Positions 44,867 through 55,255 of a stretch of 64,000 nt of DNA are shown here, one piece after another. The DNA comes from UBA1141 sp963665155. GTDB lineage: Bacteria > Chloroflexota > Dehalococcoidia > Lucifugimonadales > UBA3495. A program made the translations under genes and the position numbers. The stretch is from assembly GCA_963665155.2 (NCBI GenBank), contig CAXXFI010000001.1, positions 62,001-126,000 on the forward strand, given 5' to 3'. The notes under the pieces are model-generated. The model was not told the DNA's origin. It saw nothing but the letters and a program-made list of their open reading frames with translations, and did not search any database. Position 1 is the first letter of the stretch. Each line of letters opens with the position of its first letter.

Positions 44867-46519
44867 CTATTGGGATAATATTATATGCTTCTGCCAAGAT
44901 TCGGATGTTTCAGGAAAGTCCATTCGGAAGTGTGAGCCCCGGCTTTCTTGACGCAGCAATGCCCCTTCCACCATTAGCCGGGCTACCAGCAACATATTTC
45001 GCAATTGGTGGGACGCCAGGGCGTGGGCTTCGGGTAAGGTTCGCGACCAGACGTTCAGGATACGGGCCGACAACAGCAAGCGGGAGCCGTTGCGGCTGAT
45101 GCCCACGTTGCGCCACATTAAATCCTGTAATGCCTCAACGCTGAGTTCAGGCATGTTGCCGCACACCATTTCCCTTGATCGCAACACCTGATAAATATTT
45201 TCTGCCTGGTCTTCACTAGCCTGGTCTTCAGTCCGAGGTGGGGCGAGACCCAGGGTTTCATCAACGACCCGGTGGGCAAAAACAACGGTATCCAGCAAAG
45301 AGTTGCTGGCCAACCGGTTTGCCCCGTGAACCGCTGCGCAGGCCGACTCGCCACAAGAATACAGACCGCGGATGGTGGTCCGCCCCCAGGTGTCGGTCCG
45401 GATACCGCCCATCATATAGTGTGCGGCGGGCGCCACGGGGATTGGGTCTTGAGTGATGTCCAGTCCATGGCTTTGGCAGAAAAGGTCGATGTTGGGGAAG
45501 CGGCCACGCACGACTTCATCCGCTATATGGGTAATGTCCAAGTAGACTTGCTCGGCGCCGGCAGCTTCCATCTCGGCGGATATGGCCCTGGAAACCACGT
45601 CCCTGGGCGCCAGGTCGGCCATCGCATGGTACTCACTCATGAACGCTTGACCCGCCTGGTTGCGAAGCACCGCCCCTTCCCCCCTCATGGCTTCGGAAAG
45701 CAAGGAAGGGTCTGACCCCGGCAGGCGGAAGGCAGTGGGGTGGAACTGGTAGAACTCCATGTCCATGACTTGGGCGCCAGCGCGAAAGGCCAAGGCCACC
45801 CCGTCACCGGTGGCCACCGGAGGGTTGGTGGTATAGCGGAACAACTGCCCGGCACCACCGGTGGCTATGACAATGAAATGCCCGGTGAAAGTATCTGCTT
45901 GTCGGGAGGCGGAGTTCAGTGTTTCGACACCCGTCACTCGCCCGTCTTCGACCAACAGATTCGTGGCCAGCGTGTACTCTAGAACGGTGATTTTCTTGAC
46001 AGAGTCAGCGACGCGGTCAGTCAGAGCGAGCTCTATGTAGCGACCTGTGGCGTCCCCGCCAGCATGCAAAATGCGGGCCATGCTATGAGCGCCTTCTCTT
46101 CCCAAAGCTACCCGGCCCAATGCTATCCGGCCGAGGTCCGAGCTGTCTTCGGCATCGACTTGAGGGCCATCTTCTGGGGCACTTTCCGTAGCATGGTCAA
46201 GGCCCGGCTCCGTGTCGAAGGCTACACCCCAGCGCATCAAATTATTGACGCGTTCCGGCCCGTCGGTGGTCAGAATCTCCACGGCTTTAGGGTCGCACAA
46301 GCCTACACCCGCCGACAGCGTGTCTTGGTAATGAAGTTCGGCCGAGTCCCCCGGACCTACTGCGGCGGCAATGCCACCTTGGGCGTAGCGAGTGTTGCAG
46401 TCATCGATTTTTCCCTTGGTAATTATCAACACCGTGCCGTGGTCTTGAGCCAGCAAGGCCACGCTGAGGCCAGCGATGCCGCTGCCGATGATTATGTAGT
46501 CGTAGTCAGTGTTGAACAC
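44867..46519 (-). CDS. nadB: L-aspartate oxidase
   Basis: 550 residues. FAD-binding YIIIGSGIAGLSVALLA at the N-terminus, RYAQGGIAAAVG near 43, the HSMARILHAGGDATGR segment near 145, EFYQFHPTAF near 256, and PVAPAAHYMMGGIRTD plus GLYSCGESACAAVHGANRLASNS near 370-400. It oxidises aspartate to iminoaspartate, the substrate of NadA. Intact and preceded by the ABM protein and nadA on the same strand. Confidence 0.97.
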   Translation of the reverse strand: MFNTDYDYIIIGSGIAGLSVALLAQDHGTVLIITKGKIDDCNTRYAQGGIAAAVGPGDSAELHYQDTLSAGVGLCDPKAVEILTTDGPERVNNLMRWGVAFDTEPGLDHATESAPEDGPQVDAEDSSDLGRIALGRVALGREGAHSMARILHAGGDATGRYIELALTDRVADSVKKITVLEYTLATNLLVEDGRVTGVETLNSASRQADTFTGHFIVIATGGAGQLFRYTTNPPVATGDGVALAFRAGAQVMDMEFYQFHPTAFRLPGSDPSLLSEAMRGEGAVLRNQAGQAFMSEYHAMADLAPRDVVSRAISAEMEAAGAEQVYLDITHIADEVVRGRFPNIDLFCQSHGLDITQDPIPVAPAAHYMMGGIRTDTWGRTTIRGLYSCGESACAAVHGANRLASNSLLDTVVFAHRVVDETLGLAPPRTEDQASEDQAENIYQVLRSREMVCGNMPELSVEALQDLMWRNVGISRNGSRLLLSARILNVWSRTLPEAHALASHQLRNMLLVARLMVEGALLRQESRGSHFRMDFPETSESWQKHIILSQ

Positions 46520-46857
46520 GAGCTAAATCCAAGACATCAACATTGGGTACCGCTGCTTCGGTCAAAAGGCCAAATTAATCGAGGCGACATCAAACGAGGC
46601 ATCACCAATCTCGGCATCACTAATCGAGGCCAGGTTAGTTGGCACTAAAGCCCTAGGGCCAATGTAGTTTGCTAATTGGGCTTCGGGGCTAATTGTACTA
46701 TGGCGGAGGCTGAGGTCAAAAGGCATAAAAACGGCCCACCGAAAACACAGTGGACCGTATTGTTGCCTATTTCGCTTTTGTCGCCCTGTTCCGATATGAA
46801 AACCGAACAGTTAGGATGGACCCGCCAGCAGGCCTCGACGGGGAATTCGTACCAGGA
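46520..46857. other. Gap between nadB and ABM gene
   Basis: 46565-46640 contains imperfect repeats of ATCGAGGC/CATCACTAATC type. ACGGCCCACC...GTGGACCGT at 46732-46760 can form a hairpin and may attenuate or end transcription after the ABM gene. No gene. Confidence 0.4.
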
Positions 46858-47154
46858 CTAGGGCTTGAATTCTTCGGAAACTTTAAAGCGCACCCGGTAA
46901 ACCGGCTTGGACCAAGGGGATTCCACCGCAGAGGTCGCTCCACGGTCGGGGCCGTTGTCCCAACCGTCCAAGGCTTCCTCGCTTTCCCAGTACGCCACGG
47001 CGGTAATGTGGGTGGGGTCGTCCACATCCTCCAGATTAACCCGTGAGATAAACCCTGGGTAAGTTTTCATCTTCATACCGACTGAGTGGAAGGCTTTCTG
47101 GACTTCTTCCAGTTTTTCGGGACGGGCGTAGTGGTGTGATACAAACGCAAACAT
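46858..47154 (-). CDS. Antibiotic biosynthesis monooxygenase (ABM)-like protein
   Basis: 98 residues from ATG 47154. Ferredoxin-like dimeric barrel pattern: MFAFVSHHYARPEKLEEVQK, YPGFISRVNLED, ITAVAYWESEEALDGW. ABM proteins bind haem or act as small monooxygenases. The role inside the nad cluster is unclear; it may just be an inserted neighbour. Confidence 0.75.
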   Translation of the reverse strand: MFAFVSHHYARPEKLEEVQKAFHSVGMKMKTYPGFISRVNLEDVDDPTHITAVAYWESEEALDGWDNGPDRGATSAVESPWSKPVYRVRFKVSEEFKP

Positions 47155-47261
47155 CGCGTTACCTCTCGGCAATTATCTAGTCAGGGGAATTATTCGAGTC
47201 ACCGGGGATTATTCCAGCCAAAGACAAATGCTTAAACAGTCTCGGCTAACGTAGTGGAGTC

Positions 47262-48470
47262 CTACCTGAGAGCCAACATCCGTTCCAAGGCCACCTTAGC
47301 TTCGACCTGAATCTGCTCCGGCACCGTAATCTGATTGATTACCTTTCCATCCACGAGACCTTCCAGCACCCAACACAAATAAGCAGGATGTATTCGGTAC
47401 ATTGTGGAACAGGGACAGGTAACCGGGTCCAAGCAGAACACAAGCTTATCCGGGTTATTCAGCGCCAAACGGTTGACCAAGCTTACCTCGGTACCCACGG
47501 CCCATTGGCTTCCGGCTGGAGCGTTATTAATCATGTTCCGGATGAACTCCGTCGAACCCACAAAATCTGCGGCGTCAACAGCCTCCATGGGACACTCGGG
47601 ATGGGCGATTACTTTGATGTCGGGATAGCGTTCCCTGGCGGCCTGAATCTGACCTACGGTAAAACGAGTATGCACCGAGCAATGGCCCTTCCAAAGCACA
47701 ATCTTGGCGTTTATCAACTGCTCTCGGGTGTTCCCCCCCATCTTTTTAAATGGATCCCAAACCACCATCTTGTCCAACGGAATGCCCAGCTTCAATGCGG
47801 TGTTGCGGCCCAAATGCTGATCGGGCAGGAATAATATTCGGTCCGATTGCTGAAATCCCCATTCGATGACCGCACCAGCGTTGGAAGATGTGCAGACCGC
47901 ACCGTTGTTCCGGCCACACAGCGCTTTGATTCCCGCAATGGAGTTCATGTAGGTGATTGGAGTGATCCCGCCATCATTCCCCAGCACGTCTTGCAGGTCT
48001 TCCCAGGCATCGTCCACATCATCCATAGGGGCCATATCGGCCATGGAGCAACCAGCGGTGATGTTGGGCAAAATTACTTTCTGATGGGGTTCGCAGAGAA
48101 TGCAAGCAGTCTCGGCCATGAAATGGACACCGCAAAAAATGATGCAATTGGCTTCGGGCAAGGACGCAGCTTCCTGAGACAGTAAAAAGGAGTCGCCTTG
48201 GAAGTCGGTGTACTTTATGATCTCTTCCCGTTGGTAGTGGTGTCCCAAGATGGTCACGGATTTGCCAAGAGTTTTTTTGGCGTCATTAATCCGCTGGTCC
48301 AACTCCTCAACTGCGCAATTCAAATATTGGGCAGGGATGGGTTGCCAGCGCACATTTACCGTTTGCTCTTCGGCCAGGGTCAGAGCAGGCAACTGGTCTT
48401 CAGTCCGGCAGAACGCTGCGTGCTCTATTTCAGTCAACGGGATTTTTGGTGTACGAGTGCTCGTAGCCAC
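47262..48470 (-). CDS. nadA: Quinolinate synthase
   Basis: 402 residues, the long NadA form. TILGHHYQREEIIKYTDFQG near 95, IFCGVHFMAETACILC near 130 with a cluster Cys, CTSSNAGAVIEWGF near 195, and the CLDPVTCPCSTMYRI segment near 350 with the remaining Cys. It condenses iminoaspartate and DHAP to quinolinate with a [4Fe-4S] cluster. First nad gene after miaB. Confidence 0.97.
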   Translation of the reverse strand: MATSTRTPKIPLTEIEHAAFCRTEDQLPALTLAEEQTVNVRWQPIPAQYLNCAVEELDQRINDAKKTLGKSVTILGHHYQREEIIKYTDFQGDSFLLSQEAASLPEANCIIFCGVHFMAETACILCEPHQKVILPNITAGCSMADMAPMDDVDDAWEDLQDVLGNDGGITPITYMNSIAGIKALCGRNNGAVCTSSNAGAVIEWGFQQSDRILFLPDQHLGRNTALKLGIPLDKMVVWDPFKKMGGNTREQLINAKIVLWKGHCSVHTRFTVGQIQAARERYPDIKVIAHPECPMEAVDAADFVGSTEFIRNMINNAPAGSQWAVGTEVSLVNRLALNNPDKLVFCLDPVTCPCSTMYRIHPAYLCWVLEGLVDGKVINQITVPEQIQVEAKVALERMLALR

Positions 48471-48537
48471 TTTTCCTTTCCTCTAGGTGCTTTCCTGTGG
48501 TGTTAGGTTGGAGTTAGTCCACTATTTCAAATTACCG

Positions 48538-49818
48538 CTAAAGTCCGGCTAAAGTCCCCTGAAGTGACCAAGGACTTGAACGGGTGATTTCTACTTTAAC
48601 CAACTTCCCTGAGTAGTCGGCTTGGTCCTCGAAATAGACCAGCTTGTTGGTTCTGGTCCTGCCCTGCCACTTGCCCCGAAGTTGGCCTTCAACTAAGATC
48701 TCTCGCTCCTGACCAACCAGTTGTGCGTTAATTTCGGTTAAAATTCTCTCCTGCAATTGTTCCAGTCCCACCCTTCGCTCGGTCTTTTCCTCGGCGGTAA
48801 TATCATCGGCCATCGACCGGTGGGCAACTGTCCCAGGACGTGTAGAGTAGGACGCTATGTGTACCTTATCAAACCTAACTTGGGCCACCAAGTCCAACGA
48901 ATGCTGGTATTCCTCTCCCGTTTCGCCGGGGAATCCAACGATAACGTCGGTACTCAGCGAAGCATGGGGTAAAACCTTCATAATTCTGCCAATCACATCC
49001 AGGTATTCGCCGGACGAATAAGGTCGGCGCATTCTGCTTAATACTTGGTCGTCGCCGGATTGCACGGGCAGGTTAATGTGCTCGCATACCTTTGGTAGGC
49101 TGGCGACGGCTTCAATAATACTGTCGCTCATGAACGAGGGGTGGGATGTGAGGAAGCGGATTCGCTCAAGACCGTCAATACCGTTTAGCCGTGTCAGCAA
49201 ATCAGCTAAGTCCGGCTTGTCCGGCAAGTCGTGACCATAAGCGTCCACCGTTTGCCCCAGCAATGTAACCTCTTTGACGCCCCTTGCCGAGAGCAACTCG
49301 ACCTCCCGCACCACTTCATCCACCGGACGGCTTACTTGACGACCACGTCGATAGGGAATTATGCAGAAGGTGCACATCAGGTCGCAGCCATGGATGATCG
49401 GAACGTAGCAGGTATGTCCGGGATGATTGGGCGTAAGGGTTTCCAGACAACCTTCCCAGTCCAGGTCCAAGCGCTGGCCCACCAAGTCCAATAGCGGGCC
49501 GAATTGCTGCGGACGCATAAACACGTCCACGTGGGGAAACCTACGATGTAGTTGGCTGGTATCCGGACCGACCATGCAGCCCATCAGGGCAAACACTTGA
49601 TCCGGATTTTTCTTCTTGATAGGCTGCCAGGAGGTCAGAGTGCCCACCACTTTTTCTTCGGCACTCTCCCTGACCACGCAGGAATTGAGAACTACCACAT
49701 CAGCGTCGTCTGGCCGGTTGACCGGGGTCAAGCCCAACTGCTCCAGCGCGCTACTCAAGCGCTCCGAGTCTGCGGTGTTCATCTGACAACCGATGGTCCA
49801 AAGGTGGTAACTGCGCAT
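48538..49818 (-). CDS. miaB: tRNA-2-methylthio-N6-dimethylallyladenosine synthase
   Basis: 426 residues. The N-terminal UPF0004 domain (IGCQMNTADSERL, VVLNSCVVRESAE) supplies three Cys for the auxiliary cluster. The radical SAM site is CDLMCTFCIIPYRRG near 145. The C-terminal TRAM domain covers about the last 60 residues. It methylthiolates A37 of UNN-reading tRNAs. It is the first gene of the miaB-nad run; the tandem array lies upstream of its start. Confidence 0.95.
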   Translation of the reverse strand: MRSYHLWTIGCQMNTADSERLSSALEQLGLTPVNRPDDADVVVLNSCVVRESAEEKVVGTLTSWQPIKKKNPDQVFALMGCMVGPDTSQLHRRFPHVDVFMRPQQFGPLLDLVGQRLDLDWEGCLETLTPNHPGHTCYVPIIHGCDLMCTFCIIPYRRGRQVSRPVDEVVREVELLSARGVKEVTLLGQTVDAYGHDLPDKPDLADLLTRLNGIDGLERIRFLTSHPSFMSDSIIEAVASLPKVCEHINLPVQSGDDQVLSRMRRPYSSGEYLDVIGRIMKVLPHASLSTDVIVGFPGETGEEYQHSLDLVAQVRFDKVHIASYSTRPGTVAHRSMADDITAEEKTERRVGLEQLQERILTEINAQLVGQEREILVEGQLRGKWQGRTRTNKLVYFEDQADYSGKLVKVEITRSSPWSLQGTLAGL

Positions 49819-49962
49819 CTGCTATAAAAGGTCCGGTTGCGTAAGCATTCAGACTACCGCCATTGGGTGGCGGAAGGATGGGCCTAAAGCCGCAATCCCG
49901 CCATTAATGGCGAATTCCCTTCTCGGAACAGTCTCGATGCCGAACGTTTGACCTAGCTTCCC

Positions 49963-50397
49963 CTCTGTCTTCTAAGTCTAGTCTGTCTTCTAAGTCTAGT
50001 CTGTCTTCTAAGTCTAGTCTGTCTTCTAAGTCTAGTCTGTCTTCTAAGTCTAGTCTGTCTTCTAAGTCTAGTCTGTCTTCTAAGTCTAGTCTGTCTTCTA
50101 AGTCTAGTCTGTCTTCTAAGTCTAGTCTGTCTTCTAAGTCTAGTCTGTCTTCTAAGTCTAGTCTGTCTTCTAAGTCTAGTCTGTCTTCTAAGTCTAGTCT
50201 GTCTTCTAAGTCTAGTCTGTCTTCTAAGTCTAGTCTGTCTTCTAAGTCTAGTCTGTCTTCTAAGTCTAGTCTGTCTTCTAAGTCTAGTCTTCTAAGTCTA
50301 GTCTGTCTTCTAAGTCTAGTCTGTCTTCTAAGTCTAGTCTAGTCTGTCTTCTAAGTCTAGTCTGTCTTCTAAGTCTAGTCTGTCTTCTAATCTAGTG
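49963..50397. repeat. 18-bp tandem array, about 24 units
   Basis: Units of GTCTGTCTTCTAAGTCTA, nearly all identical, with a few shortened units near 50287 and 50340. Each unit boundary contains CTAG. No unique spacers, so this is not a CRISPR. Confidence 0.95.
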
Positions 50398-50497
50398 GTA
50401 TTGTGGACCGGCTCACGCTGCCCAAGCGAATAAGTCATCAGAGATCAGTGGCGTAACCCCATATGTCGGATGTTAATAAGAGTCTAAAGGAGTCCCC

Positions 50498-50811
50498 GCT
50501 GGGCGAAAAGTTCAATATCAGTGCTTTTGTCCGGTACCGACCCACGAGCCATGGTTAGCTAGTCCTAAGAAGTCTATAGCAAGGTATTTCGGTGCTAACT
50601 AATAATTGCCGATCTTTAGTCTTCGGTCGATGCTTGATTCATAAATAGTTTTGTGACCAGATTATAGTCTCCCCGCTCCAACATTTTTCAAGAGACGAGT
50701 CCCATTCCACAGCCACACTTGTTGGTTAAAGTCAGAGATTAGTTTTTGTCATCCACCGGACAGATTAGCCAACCGGATTAGCCGGATTAGATTGAAATGT
50801 TCCGACGTCAG
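50498..50811. repeat. 0.3-kb direct repeat, copy 1
   Basis: 314 bp from GCTGGGCGAAAAG to GACGTCAGA. It matches 50832-51134 almost fully but has several small extra insertions of 1-5 nt (for example GCTAGT near 50558). Confidence 0.9.
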
Positions 50812-50831
50812 AGTCAGTTCATTAAATCGGA

Positions 50832-51134
50832 GCTGGGCGAAAAGTTCAATATCAGTGCTTTTGTCCGGTACCGACCCACGAGCCATGGTTAACCTAAGAA
50901 GTTATAGCAAGGTATTTCGGTGCTAACTAATAATTGCCGATCTTTAGTCTTCGGTCGATGCTTGATTCATAAATAGTTTTGTGACCAGATTATGCTCCCC
51001 GCTCCAACATTTTTCAAGAGGAGTCCCATTCCACAGCCACACTTGTTGGTTAAAGTCAGAGATTAGTTTTTGTCATCCACCGGACAGATTAGCCAACCGG
51101 ATTAGCCGGATTAGATTGAAAGTTCCGACGTCAG
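50832..51134. repeat. 0.3-kb direct repeat, copy 2
   Basis: 303 bp, the shorter copy of 50498-50811. The two copies are separated by only 20 bp. Confidence 0.9.
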
Positions 51135-51209
51135 ACGTTCGGAGTTCGGAGCGTTCGGAGCAAACGTTCGGAGCAAACGTTCGGAGCAAACGTTCGGAGC
51201 AAACGTTCA
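51134..51209. repeat. 13-bp tandem array
   Basis: Four perfect units of ACGTTCGGAGCAA preceded by partial GTTCGGAGC units, ending at ACGTTCATGG. Confidence 0.9.
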
Positions 51210-51376
51210 TGGTAGCGCCTTCGTGTTCTAAAGACATTCTTCATATACAAAAGAAATGCTGACTCCATAATAGGTGGCCCTGCTATCAGCATTGGCTCCA
51301 TCTACCCTAAGGAGAAGCTTGACGAAAGATACCGAAGACGGTGGTATGATGAGCTAATACACCTATATTCCGCACC

Positions 51377-51694
51377 GTGATTAGGCGCAAATCAACCTAT
51401 GTTTTGTTTATGAAATCGCCTTGCTTCACAGCACGCGCAAAATTCACAGGTGGCGGTACCATCACATTAGTTGTAATCAAGAGGGATAATGAGCTGGGTG
51501 TTGAGATCAATGCTGAGGACAACGGACCCGGAATTGATGACATTGGATTAGTAATGCAGGACGGATTTAGCACAAATGGCGGCTTAGGCGGCGGCTTGCC
51601 CGCTGTGAAGAGGCTGATGGATGAACTCGAGATTGACTCCAAACCAGGTGTGGGCACGAGTATTGTCGCCCGCAAGTGGGCACCTTGCAAGTAG
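51377..51694 (+). pseudogene. RsbT-like serine kinase (HATPase), N-terminally truncated
   Basis: The C-terminal half is recognisable: TGGGTITLVVIKRDNELGVEI, the nucleotide-binding EDNGPGIDD, and FSTNGGLGGGLPAVKRLMDE, then VGTSIVARKW. RsbT-type kinases switch on phosphatase cascades controlling stress responses. The N-terminal helix and N-box needed for ATP/Mg binding are absent, so it is probably inactive. Its stop overlaps the start of the phosphatase gene by 19 nt, the usual operon layout. Confidence 0.75.
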
Positions 51695-51932
51695 GGGAAA
51701 TAGGGCAAATAGGCGTCGCTAAGAGCAGTTTCCTGGGCGGTCCTTACTGTGGGGACATGTGCAGTTACTCGCAAAATGGAAACAAGACAATCATATGCAT
51801 GGTCGATGGTCTAGGGCATGGGCAATTCGCCGAAGAAGCGGGTAACGCCGCTTTAGAATACGTCTACCTCCACCTGTCCGATCCTCTGACTAGCCTGTTT
51901 TCGGGCTGTGATTCAGCGATAAGCCACACTAG

Positions 51933-53390
51933 TATTACAACGTCAGTTCAGGGAGGGATGTGGGGTGATGCCCGCATGGCGGCGCGGCGCTTGGCATGGG
52001 AGCGTTTGGCCCGTTCGTTACTGTCCTGCGTATCCTCAAGCCACCGCAGCAACTCGGTTGGCCCGAACCGTTCCCGGGGCAGCATTTCCCGCACCACCCG
52101 GTAGACCTGCGGCCTCGTGATCCGGGGCATCTTTTTCCCCCCAAGCCTGTTGCAGGCTCAGCAGAAAAGCTCCGCCCAGCAGGCACAGGGCCACGTGGTG
52201 ATGCCAGCCAGCCCAGGTGCGGGTCTCGTACTCGTCCAGGCCTACGTCGCTTTTCTCCGTCTCAAACTCCGTTTCTATACGCCAACGGGAGCCTCCCACG
52301 TATGCCAGGGTCTCCAACGGGGTATCCTCCGGAGCATTGGACAGGTAGTAGCGGGGTTCGCTGCCGTCCCGGTTCCGGCGGTAGACGGCCCAGTGGATTT
52401 CGCCGGGCTTGCGCCTGCTGGTCGGTCGCACCCTCTGGGCGCTGAAAAGGTAGCTGCGTGGCCCCTGGCTTCCCTCGGCCACCGTAATCTCACGCCAGGC
52501 CTCCTCCGGCAACTCGTCGCTGCGCTGCTCCATGGTCCGGCGCTGACCGTCTCGCAGCCTGGGTTTGCGGGGACGCCCGAATCCCTGATACTCCGCACTG
52601 GTCCAGGCAGGCTCCGGCGGCCACACCGTAAAGCCGGACGGAACGTCCAGCACGTACCACATCCCCAAGGCCGCCAGGCCCTCCCGGAAGGACGGCGACA
52701 TCCCGAAGGCGTCGTCCGCCGCGACCCATCCAGCCTTCAGGTGGCCCCGCTCCTGCGCCCGCCCCACCATCTCCAAGGCCAACTCCGTCTTGGACCGGTA
52801 GCCCTGCCTATCCTCCGGCACACCCGCCGCCTCACACCGGTCTTTGTCCGAGGTCCAACTCTCGGGCAGATACAGCCCCTTGTCCACCAATGCCCGTCCC
52901 AACGGGCTGACATAGGCCAGGAACATCCCCGCCTGGCAGTTGGCCACCTTCCCCAGCCTCCCGCAGTACTGCCGGGCCACTCCCACCGACTTCCTCCCCT
53001 GCTTGGGAAAGTCGCTGCCGTCCAGCACCCACACCCCTTCCGGATGCTCCAGCCGGGTTCCCAGGTACTCCTGCAGCCGTCCTATAATCACCTCATCGTC
53101 CCAGGGAGAATCGGTGAGAAACCGCTGCATCCCTCGGGCTGACCCCGGAACCGTCTCCGACAGGTTCTCAGCGTTGCGCCGCTCCCCAGACTGTACCAGC
53201 AGGGCCTGGAGATAATGACCGCTGTGCTCCCGCGTCTCCCGGCGGCCAAACAGCGGCGCGAAGTAAGCGTGAAAATCCCGAAATGACCCGTACACCTGCT
53301 CGAAAGCTGCCGCATCCACATCCCCACCTCACCCGCCTATTCCCTCTCCAGCTACACAGTCATCCTATCAAACTAACTGACGTTGTAATA
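51933..53390 (-). mobile_element. IS701-like insertion sequence (1458 bp)
   Basis: Terminal inverted repeats TATTACAACGTCAGTT / AACTGACGTTGTAATA are perfect over 16 bp. Flanked by CTAG on both sides (51929-51932 and 53391-53394), matching the 4-bp YTAR-type target duplication known for IS701. Confidence 0.92.
52036..53319 (-). CDS. IS701-type DDE transposase, C-terminus frameshifted
   Basis: 427 residues. The core has VLDGSDFPKQGRKSVGVARQ (first Asp), WVAADDAFG (second Asp) and RIETEFETEKSDVG (Glu), the IS701 DDE set. Near 52128-52135 the frame leaves the family C-terminus: one extra A in an A5 run. The expected tail (MPRITRPQVYRVVREMLPRE) is read in the next frame at 51948-52130. Activity is uncertain. 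Confidence 0.88.
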   Translation of the reverse strand: MDAAAFEQVYGSFRDFHAYFAPLFGRRETREHSGHYLQALLVQSGERRNAENLSETVPGSARGMQRFLTDSPWDDEVIIGRLQEYLGTRLEHPEGVWVLDGSDFPKQGRKSVGVARQYCGRLGKVANCQAGMFLAYVSPLGRALVDKGLYLPESWTSDKDRCEAAGVPEDRQGYRSKTELALEMVGRAQERGHLKAGWVAADDAFGMSPSFREGLAALGMWYVLDVPSGFTVWPPEPAWTSAEYQGFGRPRKPRLRDGQRRTMEQRSDELPEEAWREITVAEGSQGPRSYLFSAQRVRPTSRRKPGEIHWAVYRRNRDGSEPRYYLSNAPEDTPLETLAYVGGSRWRIETEFETEKSDVGLDEYETRTWAGWHHHVALCLLGGAFLLSLQQAWGEKDAPDHEAAGLPGGAGNAAPGTVRANRVAAVA

Positions 53391-53394
53391 CTAG

Positions 53395-55255
53395 AACTCC
53401 GGCCGAAAAGTACCCTGACCTAGGCTGTCCCGATATACTGGGCAAGAGATTTAATAAATGGGTGTGGGAGGTTGAGGATGCTGGGAGTACGGTCGGCGCA
53501 ACGAGGGCTGCTGGAAGCGGATCACCTGTACCTGGACTATGTGGGCCGGGGCTCCTTCTATGGCTTCCTGGCCTCCCTGCGGGGACAGCTATTTCGAGAC
53601 GAAGAGTTCGCCGAGCTATATTGCCCAGACAATGGCCGGGATAGCGTGCCCCCAAGTCTGGTGGCCACTGCGCTGTTGTTGCAAGCCTACGACAAAGTCA
53701 GCGACGCCGAAGCCAAACAGCGGGCGGATTTTGATATCCGGTGGAAGGTGGCGTTGGGGATTGAGGTGGAGGACCGGCCCTTTGCCAAGAGCACGCTGCA
53801 GCTGTTTCGAGCCCAGCTGATCCTCCACGACCGGGTGCGGGCCGTCTTTCAGCGCAGCCTCCAATTCGCCCGGCAGACCGGATACCTGAAAGGACGCCGG
53901 ATGAAGGTGGCGGTAGACACCACCTACATTCTGGGCCGAGGGGCGGTCAAGGACACCTACAACTTGCTGGCCGACGGCATAGTCCAGGTAGTGCGGGCGC
54001 TTTCGGACCTGGATGGGACGCGGCCCGAGGAATGGGCCTTGAGACACGGTCTGGAACTCTACTTTGGCTCCAGTGTGAAGGGAGAGGCAGAGATTGACTG
54101 GGACAACCAGAAAGAGCGGCAAGCCTTACTGCAGAAGATAGTAGCCGATGCCGACCTGGTGTTGGAGCTGGCCCGTCAGGTCCAGGGTCAGTTCCCCGAG
54201 GAGAGCCCCCAGCGCCAGGGTATAGTGGAAGCGGCGGAGTTGCTGGGGCAACTGTTACTGCAGGATGTGGAACGCCAGGAGGATGGCCCAGCCCTGAAGG
54301 ATGGGGTAAGCCGGGACCGCATCCCTTCGGTACACGACCCGGAGATGCGCCACGGCCGTAAAAGCAGCAGCAAACGCTTCGACGGACATAAGGCTGCGGT
54401 GGTGGTGGATACCGATTCCCAACTGGTGACCGCGGTAGACATCCTGCCCGGCAATGCCGGTGACAACACTGGAGTCCTGGAACTGGTGGAGCAGAGTGAG
54501 GAGAACACGGGCATAGCGGTGGAGGAGACTATCGGGGATGCGGCCTATGGGGATGGCGGGACGCGGCAGGCCTTTGCCGATGCTGGTCGGACTCTAATAG
54601 CCAAGGTGCCGGGTCGCCCTAATAAGGCCTGCTTCCCCAAGGAGGACTTCCAGATCGACTTGGAGGCAGGAACCTGCACCTGCCCAGCCGGTAATGTTAC
54701 CCACACCCTGCGGACCTTCGGCACCCGGACCAACCGGTTGGGTCGGACCTACCTGGCCCGGAGTTTCCAATTCGACCCGGCGGTCTGCGGCGTATGCCCC
54801 CTGCGGTCCCAGTGCGTGGCGGCGCGGTACGGGGCGGGACGCACCGTAGCCCTGCATCCCCAAGAGGCGCTCTTGCAACAAGCCCGGGACTTCCAGCGGA
54901 GTGAGGGCTTTGCTGAATACCGTAGGCTGCGCCAGGCGGCCGAGCATCGCCTGGCGCGGCTGGCGCAACTGGGGGTCCGCCAATCTCGCTACTTCGGCCG
55001 AGCCAAGACCCGATTCCAACTACTCATGGCGGCCACGGTGGCCAACCTGACCCTGGTGGCTACCAAGATGGGGATGATATCTCCGGCTCCAGGCTCCTCT
55101 CACGATAAACCGGACCAGCAAGCCCCAGGGTCGCCCATCGTTACTACCCAATTCATATTGGCCGCAGCCAACTGGGTCACTCTTAGCCTCAGACTTACAG
55201 TCCACTGGTTATCCTCCACGCCATCCCGTCACAGCAGGGCTTTTCAGCCGGGTTT
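53395..55255 (+). mobile_element. IS1182-like insertion sequence (1861 bp)
   Basis: Imperfect terminal repeats AACTCCGGCCGAAAAG... and ...CTTTTCAGCCGGGTTT. Flanked by CTAG at 53391-53394 and 55256-55259. It abuts the IS701-like element with a single shared CTAG between them. Confidence 0.85.

Larger units (their letters stand above)
49819..51376. other. 1.5-kb repeat-rich non-coding region
   Basis: Contains, in order, the miaB upstream DNA, the 18-bp array, two copies of a 0.3-kb block and a 13-bp array. No supported protein gene. Confidence 0.7.

Noticed and set aside
46064..46648. Plus-strand ORF over the nadB start
   Set aside because: Shadow of the FAD-binding end of nadB extending into low-complexity spacer.
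49963..50397. CRISPR array
   Set aside because: Uniform 18-bp tandem units with no unique spacers and no cas genes nearby.
52117..53142. Plus-strand ORF opposite the IS701 transposase
   Set aside because: Antisense of a conserved DDE transposase in GC-rich DNA.
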